Assembly: GCA_030744095.1 (NCBI GenBank)
Contig: JASLRF010000297.1
Location: 1-6,317 of the forward strand
Reading direction: 5' to 3'
DNA: 6,317 bases
DNA from: Pirellulaceae bacterium
GTDB taxonomy: Bacteria > Planctomycetota > Planctomycetia > Pirellulales > Pirellulaceae
The notes under the pieces are model-generated. The model searched no databases. It was not told the origin of the DNA and saw nothing but the letters and a program-made list of their open reading frames with translations. Each line of letters starts with the position of its first letter. The stretch's first letter is position 1. The translations under genes were made by a program, and so were the position numbers. Positions 1-4,649 of this stretch are shown piece by piece.

Positions 1-541
1 CTACCGAGACATGATGGGACGCATCAGCGAGATCGTTCCGCGGGCGGCTGTTTCCAGCGACTTCATTGTAGGGTTCTGTGGCGAGACCGACGAAGATTTT
101 GAGCAAACCGTCAAATTGACAAGAGAGTGCCGCTTCAAAAACAGCTTCATCTTCAAGTACAGCGAACGGCCCGGCACGCGAGGCGCTGAACTCTATCCGG
201 ACGATGTACCGCTGGATGTCAAGCAAGATCGCAACAACGAACTACTGGCGATTCAATCCGCCATCAGCGAAGAAGACAATCAGTGTTTTCTGGGCCAACG
301 TGTGGATGTATTGATCGAAGGACCAAGCAAGCTGACAGTTCGTAAGGGGCTGCAAGACGAACCGCTGCAGCAACTGACCGGTCGAACGCACTGCGATCGA
401 ATTGTCGTCTTTGATGGTAACGTGCGGCAAATTGGGCAGACCCTTCCGGTGGCCATTTATGACGCGACGGCCCACACTTTGTTTGGTACTGTTGTCACCG
501 AAGAAATTGGCCCAACAGTGTACTCGCTGCAACTGACCTAA
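1..541 (+). CDS. miaB: tRNA-2-methylthio-N6-dimethylallyladenosine synthase MiaB, C-terminal part (5' truncated by window edge)
   Basis: The reading frame is open from base 2 (Tyr-Arg-Asp-Met...), so the gene begins outside the window; 179 residues are visible. MiaB is a radical-SAM iron-sulfur enzyme that methylthiolates i6A37 in tRNAs reading UNN codons. Visible family marks are the end of the radical-SAM barrel, with SSDFIVGFCGETDEDF at about residues 18-33 and YSERPGT at 53-59, and then a TRAM RNA-binding domain from FLGQRVDVLIEGPSK (about 96) to the end, including LTGRT and GTVV. The N-terminal cluster domain and the SAM cysteine triad are off-window. The TRAM domain seems to carry a few extra residues between the EGPSK and LTGRT blocks compared with the E. 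coli form as I recall it. The related methylthiotransferases MtaB and RimO are less likely given the EGPSK...LTGRT pattern. The stop is TAA at 539-541; the permease gene follows 60 nt later on the same strand. Confidence 0.9.
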   Translation, partial: YRDMMGRISEIVPRAAVSSDFIVGFCGETDEDFEQTVKLTRECRFKNSFIFKYSERPGTRGAELYPDDVPLDVKQDRNNELLAIQSAISEEDNQCFLGQRVDVLIEGPSKLTVRKGLQDEPLQQLTGRTHCDRIVVFDGNVRQIGQTLPVAIYDATAHTLFGTVVTEEIGPTVYSLQLT

Positions 542-574
542 TTCGAACCCGTGCCTCGTGCTCTTCCCGCTCGT

Positions 575-602
575 TTCGTACGGAAGTGGAAGCCGATACG
601 AA
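575..602 (+). promoter_or_regulatory. Hairpin that encloses the ribosome binding site of the permease gene
   Basis: TTCGTA+CGG (575-583) pairs with CCG+a+TACGAA (593-602): nine base pairs with one bulged A at 596. The 9-nt loop (584-592) holds the GGAAG that best serves as Shine-Dalgarno for the ATG at 602, and the A of that ATG pairs in the stem. If it folds in mRNA it would limit translation initiation of the permease. The pairing is directly visible; a regulatory role is inference, and nine pairs can arise by chance. Confidence 0.25.
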
Positions 603-2713
603 TGTCTGATCAAGCGACCGCCAAGCCCCACATTACCGAACACAAACACGGTGGGCTGGGCCAACTCCCTGCCACCGCAATTTGTGGCAACGACATCACG
701 TCGTCCTGCCTGTACGTCTCCGCATTGGCCATCTTGGCGGCGGGGCGTTGGGCACCTCTGTCGTTGCTGCTTGTCGCCGGGCTATTGTACTTGTTCCGGT
801 CGATCTACTCGGAGGTCGTCGGTGCCTTGCCTCTCAATGGCGGTGCCTACAACGCGCTGCTCAACACCACCAGTAAGTTCCGCGCATCCATCGCCGCTTG
901 CCTGACAATCCTTTCGTACATGGCAACGGCCGTGCTTTCGGCCAACGAGGCAATTCACTACCTGCAGAATTTCTGGGAGAACCATTGGTCGTACTGGACC
1001 GTGATGAGCGTGACCATCGGCCTCTTGGCCGCGTTTATGGTTTTGACGATCATCGGTATTTCCGAATCCGCATGGGTCGCCATCGGGATCTTCATCACCC
1101 ACCTTAGCGCACTGACACTGCTGGCCCTTGTGGGCGCGATCTACATTGCCAGGCATGGTCTCAGCACATTCTCCACCAATATGAACACGCCGACTGAGTT
1201 CGAGACTGAGATCGGAATGATGGGTCTGCTGCCCGCCCTGTTTTTTGGATTTTCCGCGGCGTTGTTGGGTATTTCCGGGTTTGAAAGCTCGTCGAATTTC
1301 GTCGAAGAACAAGCCGAGGGTGTGTTTCCGAAAACGCTGCGCAATATGTGGCTGGCCGTCGGTATCTTCAACCCCTTGATGGCGCTTTTGGCACTGGCCG
1401 TGATTCCGATCGCCAATATCAATGATCAGAATAAGGCATCTCTGCTGGCGGACCTCGGTCGGGACGCAGGTGGCGACTGGCTGTCATATCTGATTTCCGC
1501 GGATGCCGTGCTGGTGCTCAGTGGTGCCGTGCTGACCAGCTTCGTCGGCGTCACGGGGCTTGTCCACCGGATGGCACTTGACCGCTGCCTGCCTCAATCA
1601 CTACTCAAAACGAACAAGCGTGGCACGACGCATCGGATCATCATCGCGTTTTTTATCCTATCCGTCTCCGTGCTGCTGATCACTAAGGGCGAACTTGAAG
1701 CTCTTGCCGGCGTTTACACGTTTTCCTTCTTGGCGGTGATGGCCCTGTTTTGCATCGGCAATATCTTGCTGAAGGTGAAGCGGGCGCGACTACCACGTCC
1801 GGTGCGCGCTTCCTGGATCGTCGTGCTGTTGGCCCTGGCTGCTGTGATCGTCGGTTTGGTTGGCAATGCCACGATGAAACGTCCTGCAAAACTGTTCTTG
1901 GTCGACAAGAGCCGGACGATCAAGCATGACGCCTCGATCGCCGTGATCAGCATCAAAGGCGAAGCCGAAATCGATTTAGCCGCGGGAATGACGTTTCTAG
2001 AAGCTGCGGGCGTCATCAATCAAAGTACGAATGAAACTGCCGTAACCGCCGCCGCGGCAGGCGAAACGCTGACGTTTACCACGGCCGAGAAAGGTTCAAA
2101 GGCCAAACTCGAAATTCACACGATTGTGGGTGACATTCACGTCGTCGGAGGTCACGAAGGCGTTGCCAAAGGTATGGATGGATTGTCGAATCTGACGGTG
2201 TTCTTGCAGTATTTCGTGCCGGCCCTGTTGATCGTCGCTGTCATGCTGGGTCGGATTGCGATCCTCAAAGGCTGTCTGTTTGTGATCCGCGCCAGCATCG
2301 CCTCGCTGATCGGACCGATGCACAACATGGTCGATTACATCCGCACCAAGATCAAAGAGATCAATTCTCAACAGGTCGTGTTCTTCACGCGCGGCGACAA
2401 TATCGGCAACTTGAACAACGCTATGTTATACGTGCGGCACAATGAACACACCAATCGCATCAAGATCGTCACGGTGGTAGGTGACCAAGCGGAAGTCACC
2501 GACAAGTTCAAGCAGGATGTCGAGTTTTTGGACGACGCGTATCCGGAAATCGATATCGATCTGATGATCGTCGAAGGGACATTTGGCCCCGAACTGGTCG
2601 ACGAGTTGTCTAAGAAATGGCGGATTCCAAAGAATTTCATGTTCATCGGTTCGCCGGGCGATCACTTCCTGTACGGTCTGGCGGAACTGGGCGGCGTGCG
2701 GTTGATTATCTGA
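602..2713 (+). CDS. APC-superfamily permease with extracytoplasmic insert and cytoplasmic C-terminal domain
   Basis: This 703-residue inner-membrane transporter belongs to the amino acid-polyamine-organocation superfamily; the substrate is unknown, with amino acids or an inorganic cation both possible. I chose ATG 602 because GGAAG lies 9 nt upstream; the in-frame GTG at 551 has no such site. Family marks are the unwound TM1 segment GNDITSSCLYV (29-39), GGAY (80-83), the TM6 block GFSAALLGISGFESSSNF (216-233) and the loop RMALDRCLP (323-331). Hydrophobic helices lie at about 35-48, 51-75, 95-118, 132-152, 158-183, 207-226, 248-272, 297-322, 345-361, 365-390, 403-422 and 531-550, followed by a further hydrophobic stretch at 552-570. 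Residues 424-530 form a polar segment between TM11 and TM12; residues 445-507 resemble the flagellin/FliD IN motif. Residues 577-703 alternate beta and alpha elements, like cytoplasmic tails of other APC/SLC12 carriers. Simple APC permeases have about 450-500 residues, so this one is markedly enlarged. It ends with TGA. Confidence 0.85.
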   Translation: MSDQATAKPHITEHKHGGLGQLPATAICGNDITSSCLYVSALAILAAGRWAPLSLLLVAGLLYLFRSIYSEVVGALPLNGGAYNALLNTTSKFRASIAACLTILSYMATAVLSANEAIHYLQNFWENHWSYWTVMSVTIGLLAAFMVLTIIGISESAWVAIGIFITHLSALTLLALVGAIYIARHGLSTFSTNMNTPTEFETEIGMMGLLPALFFGFSAALLGISGFESSSNFVEEQAEGVFPKTLRNMWLAVGIFNPLMALLALAVIPIANINDQNKASLLADLGRDAGGDWLSYLISADAVLVLSGAVLTSFVGVTGLVHRMALDRCLPQSLLKTNKRGTTHRIIIAFFILSVSVLLITKGELEALAGVYTFSFLAVMALFCIGNILLKVKRARLPRPVRASWIVVLLALAAVIVGLVGNATMKRPAKLFLVDKSRTIKHDASIAVISIKGEAEIDLAAGMTFLEAAGVINQSTNETAVTAAAAGETLTFTTAEKGSKAKLEIHTIVGDIHVVGGHEGVAKGMDGLSNLTVFLQYFVPALLIVAVMLGRIAILKGCLFVIRASIASLIGPMHNMVDYIRTKIKEINSQQVVFFTRGDNIGNLNNAMLYVRHNEHTNRIKIVTVVGDQAEVTDKFKQDVEFLDDAYPEIDIDLMIVEGTFGPELVDELSKKWRIPKNFMFIGSPGDHFLYGLAELGGVRLII
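1934..2122 (+). other. Flagellin 'IN'-motif-like segment inside the permease ectodomain
   Basis: Permease residues 445-507. Two beta-rich stretches (SIAVISIKGEAEIDLAAG, then ETLTFTTAEKGSKAKLEI) flank a helix with a central Ile-Asn (EAAGVINQSTNETAVTA). This is the order seen in the flagellin hook IN motif (Pfam Flagellin_IN) of FliD and long flagellins: beta-hairpin, 'aG.t...a..IN', 'gV.A', then 'L.l.s...Gs.a...v'. The segment lies between the last membrane helices and should face the periplasm if the normal APC topology (N and C termini inside) holds. The resemblance was judged by eye without a profile search; convergent beta-sandwich composition is the main alternative. Confidence 0.45.
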
Positions 2714-2795
2714 GCCGAAAGAGCCGCCACGTCTCATCGTACGGGGCCAGGGTGATGGACACGCTAGCGACCTGTTATGAACGCCACCAGAAAAT

Positions 2796-2817
2796 CAGTC
2801 GTTTTCCAAAAGAACTG
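2796..2817. repeat. Interrupted 22-bp palindrome in the permease / small-protein gap
   Basis: CAGT-cg-TTTT-cc-AAAA-ga-ACTG is a two-fold symmetric sequence with two mismatched positions per arm. It sits in the 155-nt gap (2714-2868), 51 nt upstream of the small membrane protein's ATG. The symmetry resembles an operator for a dimeric regulator, but there is no second copy in the window and no clear promoter hexamers around it. The rest of the gap shows no other feature I can support. Confidence 0.2.
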
Positions 2818-2868
2818 TGGAACTTAGCCTCGGCGAAACACGTCGAACGGCGGGAGGTAGAGTTCCGG

Positions 2869-3225
2869 ATGGCGCGAAAACCGATGACGTCGAAGGTCTG
2901 GATTGGGATTTCCGTCTTCGCAGCGCTCTCTGTAATGCTTGCGTTAGGGTGGTGGCTAGGCCGCCGAACGCAGTCTGTTGAACTGAATACGCCGAGATCT
3001 CAGATTCGGCAAATCTCATCCCAGAGTTCGGTGCAAGAACTTCAAACCGAAAATGATGATCTGATCCGCTTCGTCGACGAGGCCTACGCCCTGCTCAGAG
3101 AGGAGGGAATTCACATACAGCTTGATCTCGACCAAGACCAGGACGGCCATTACCGTCTGCGAGCCGACTCGGCGAAAGTCACGGACGAACTGAAGGCCAA
3201 GCTCCGAGAAATCAATGAGCAGTAG
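2869..3225 (+). CDS. Small single-pass membrane protein with charged, probably coiled-coil tail; unknown function
   Basis: This is a 118-residue protein that I do not recognise. I chose the ATG at 2869 because a strong GGAGGT (2853-2858) lies 10 nt upstream; in-frame ATGs at 2755 and 2617 have weak or no sites, and the latter overlaps the permease. The N-terminus is basic (MARKPMTSK), followed by one hydrophobic helix at about residues 10-30 ending in WWLGRR, so the protein is probably anchored with its C-terminus in the periplasm or, if the basic flank after the helix dominates, in the cytoplasm. Residues 34-60 are Ser/Gln-rich and 50-80 could form a coiled coil; an acidic LDLDQDQDG stretch (about 86-94) precedes a Lys/Glu-rich final helix (104-118). 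It follows the permease on the same strand, but the 155-nt gap leaves co-transcription open. The stop is TAG, inside the convergent inverted repeat. Confidence 0.7.
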   Translation: MARKPMTSKVWIGISVFAALSVMLALGWWLGRRTQSVELNTPRSQIRQISSQSSVQELQTENDDLIRFVDEAYALLREEGIHIQLDLDQDQDGHYRLRADSAKVTDELKAKLREINEQ

Positions 3226-3252
3226 GATGACGCATCGCCTGACAGCCTACTG
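3220..3252. terminator. Inverted repeat spanning both stop codons of the convergent genes
   Basis: CAGTAGG (3220-3226) and CCTACTG (3246-3252) form a perfect 7-bp stem around a 19-nt loop. The arms include the last codon and stop of the plus-strand small protein (CAG TAG) and, on the other strand, the same last codon and stop of the PLP enzyme (CAG TAG). The loop contains a short GATG/CATC pairing. There is no T-tract on either side, so as an intrinsic terminator it would be weak; a bidirectional transcript-end hairpin is possible because the genes face each other with only 21 nt between them. Confidence 0.3.
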
Positions 3253-4347
3253 AAGTCGCCCTCGTCCCTCCAACGGCCAAATGACTTCCAGCTGGTTGTT
3301 GCGGAACCCCAAGAAATGATCGTGCATCACGCACGTCATATCGCTGTAGCCCGGGATGAACTCCAGACGGTCGCCGATCTTCAGCGACCCGGCGGTCGGT
3401 TCCAGATGCAGCGTGCCGTGTTCGGCCGAGAGACTATCAACCCGAATGTCGTCGCGCGCGAGCGCCAGCGGAAGATGCGTGTTTCCGTCCATGGTTTTCT
3501 TGCCCGCGTCGATGATCGCCCGCGACGGTGCGGGTCTGCCGACGATCGTGGCGACCACAGTCAATGCATGTCCCCAGTCAGTGACCTGGCACTTGTGCCG
3601 ATAGAACGCGTCCATGAACATGCCGCCGCCAGCTTGCACATCCGTGATGCCTGAATGCATGATTGCAAACTTGAACGAACCTGTTCCACCGCATGACACG
3701 ATCTGACACGGCAGACCATGCTCGGTCAACATCTCGGCCGTGTCCGTCAGTACGGTCAGGGCCGCCGAAATCGCCTGTGCTTTCTCTTCCTGATCATCAA
3801 TACAGAGCAGATGGCCTTCGTAACCCATGATGCCGGCCAAGGTGATGCCGGGCAGTGCGGCAACTTGCCGTGCCAATTCCAATGTCGCATCGCCTGGCAG
3901 GACACCGACGCGGTGCAACCCAATGTCAACTTCCAAAATGACGCGCAAGCTGAGTCCTGCGGCGGCCATTGCATCGCTAATTGGTCGCGCCTGGTCGATG
4001 TGGTCGATACAGATCACCGGATCGGCAGTCCGCCGCAGTTCGACCAAGCGGGCGACTTTTTGGACACCGACGATCAGGTTCGCAATCAGAATGTCCCGCA
4101 CGCCACCTGCCGCCATGACTTCTGCCTCGCCAAGCTTAGCGCATGTGATCCCAATCGCCCCAGCATCGATCACTTTATGGGCGATCACCGGCGACTTGTG
4201 GCATTTTGTGTGCGGTCTCCAACCGACACCATGCTCGCGGCACGAAGCGACCATTGCCCTCAAGTTGGCTTCCATCACATCCAGGTCGACACAGAGCGCC
4301 GGCGTATCAAGTTCGTTCTTGTGGCATCCAAGCTGAGGCAATTTCAT
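3247..4347 (-). CDS. D-threonine aldolase / D-serine dehydratase-like (DSD1 family) fold-type III PLP enzyme
   Basis: This 366-residue protein is full length for the family (an alanine-racemase-like TIM barrel followed by a beta domain). Such enzymes use PLP plus a divalent metal to cleave beta-hydroxy-D-amino acids (D-threonine, D-3-hydroxyaspartate) to glycine or a related product plus aldehyde, or to dehydrate D-serine. Visible marks are RPHTKCHK (44-51) with Lys48 as the expected PLP Schiff-base lysine, EVDIGLHRVGV (139-149), GYEGH (175-179), SCGGTGS (218-224, phosphate-binding loop), SAEHG (307-311) and a C-terminal MHDHFLGFR (341-349). Characterised members have a His-x-Asp or His-x-Cys metal pair near the end; here the aligned pair appears to be His342-x-His344. 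The ATG at 4347 has a weak GGA six nt upstream. It starts 18 nt after the MoaD-like gene, so it is probably the last gene of the same operon. The exact reaction is not determinable; the aldolase or dehydratase call is by family. Confidence 0.8.
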   Translation of the reverse strand: MKLPQLGCHKNELDTPALCVDLDVMEANLRAMVASCREHGVGWRPHTKCHKSPVIAHKVIDAGAIGITCAKLGEAEVMAAGGVRDILIANLIVGVQKVARLVELRRTADPVICIDHIDQARPISDAMAAAGLSLRVILEVDIGLHRVGVLPGDATLELARQVAALPGITLAGIMGYEGHLLCIDDQEEKAQAISAALTVLTDTAEMLTEHGLPCQIVSCGGTGSFKFAIMHSGITDVQAGGGMFMDAFYRHKCQVTDWGHALTVVATIVGRPAPSRAIIDAGKKTMDGNTHLPLALARDDIRVDSLSAEHGTLHLEPTAGSLKIGDRLEFIPGYSDMTCVMHDHFLGFRNNQLEVIWPLEGRGRLQ

Positions 4348-4365
4348 CGATGTTCCGGTGCGGGC

Positions 4366-4626
4366 TTAACCGCCTCCTATCGCGGGAAGAAAGTGGATTT
4401 CACTATCTGGTTTCAACGCCGCCGACATCCGCCGCGTCATGGTTTCGTCGATGGAAACTTGCAGCGTCGGCGTCAGACTGTCCCCCTCGCAAAGCTGCTG
4501 TCGAATCCCCGGAAACTGCTGTTCCAAAGCAACAATCGCCTCGCGCAGCGTCGTGGCCGCAACTTCAACCGGCGACTGGTCGTCGGTCAACTTGCGAAGC
4601 GGGGACGGAATGAAAACGCGGACCAT
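4366..4626 (-). CDS. MoaD/ThiS-family ubiquitin-fold sulfur-carrier protein
   Basis: This 86-residue protein begins MVRVFIPSPLRKLT and ends FLPAIGGG. The start strand, the middle block TTLREAIVALEQQFPGI (25-41), VSIDE (57-61) and the terminal Gly-Gly are those of MoaD/ThiS beta-grasp carriers, whose C-terminus is adenylated and converted to a thiocarboxylate by a MoeB/ThiF-type E1 enzyme. An upstream in-frame ATG (4713) would add 29 residues inside the hydroxylase gene; I preferred the ATG at 4626, which has AGGAA upstream (6 nt spacing) and puts the beta-strand at the N-terminus as in the family. It lies 23 nt after the Mo-hydroxylase stop and 18 nt before the PLP enzyme. Likely role: sulfur donor for molybdopterin formation dedicated to the neighbouring enzyme, or another thiotransfer; no MoaE or E1 is visible in the window. 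Confidence 0.75.
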   Translation of the reverse strand: MVRVFIPSPLRKLTDDQSPVEVAATTLREAIVALEQQFPGIRQQLCEGDSLTPTLQVSIDETMTRRMSAALKPDSEIHFLPAIGGG

Positions 4627-4649
4627 GAGTCGTTCCTGTTCCTGACGTT

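Noticed and set aside
551..601. GTG 551 as the permease start
   Set aside because: No Shine-Dalgarno sequence precedes it and the extra 17 residues add nothing typical of the family.
242..664. Minus-strand open frame across the miaB end and the permease start
   Set aside because: It is antisense to the conserved TRAM domain and shows no family features; the overlap with two real genes makes it unlikely.
2695..2731. Stem CGTGCGG / CCGCCACG around the permease stop as a terminator
   Set aside because: It has a bulge, a 22-nt loop and no following T-run, so it is not better than chance pairing.
2737..2744. TCGTACGG octamer shared with 576-583, both just after a gene end
   Set aside because: Two copies of an 8-mer with a palindromic core in over 6 kb can be chance, and the flanks do not match.
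2617..2868. N-terminal extension of the small membrane protein to the ATG at 2617 or 2755
   Set aside because: The extension overlaps the permease 3' end or lacks a good ribosome binding site, whereas GGAGGT is well placed before 2869.
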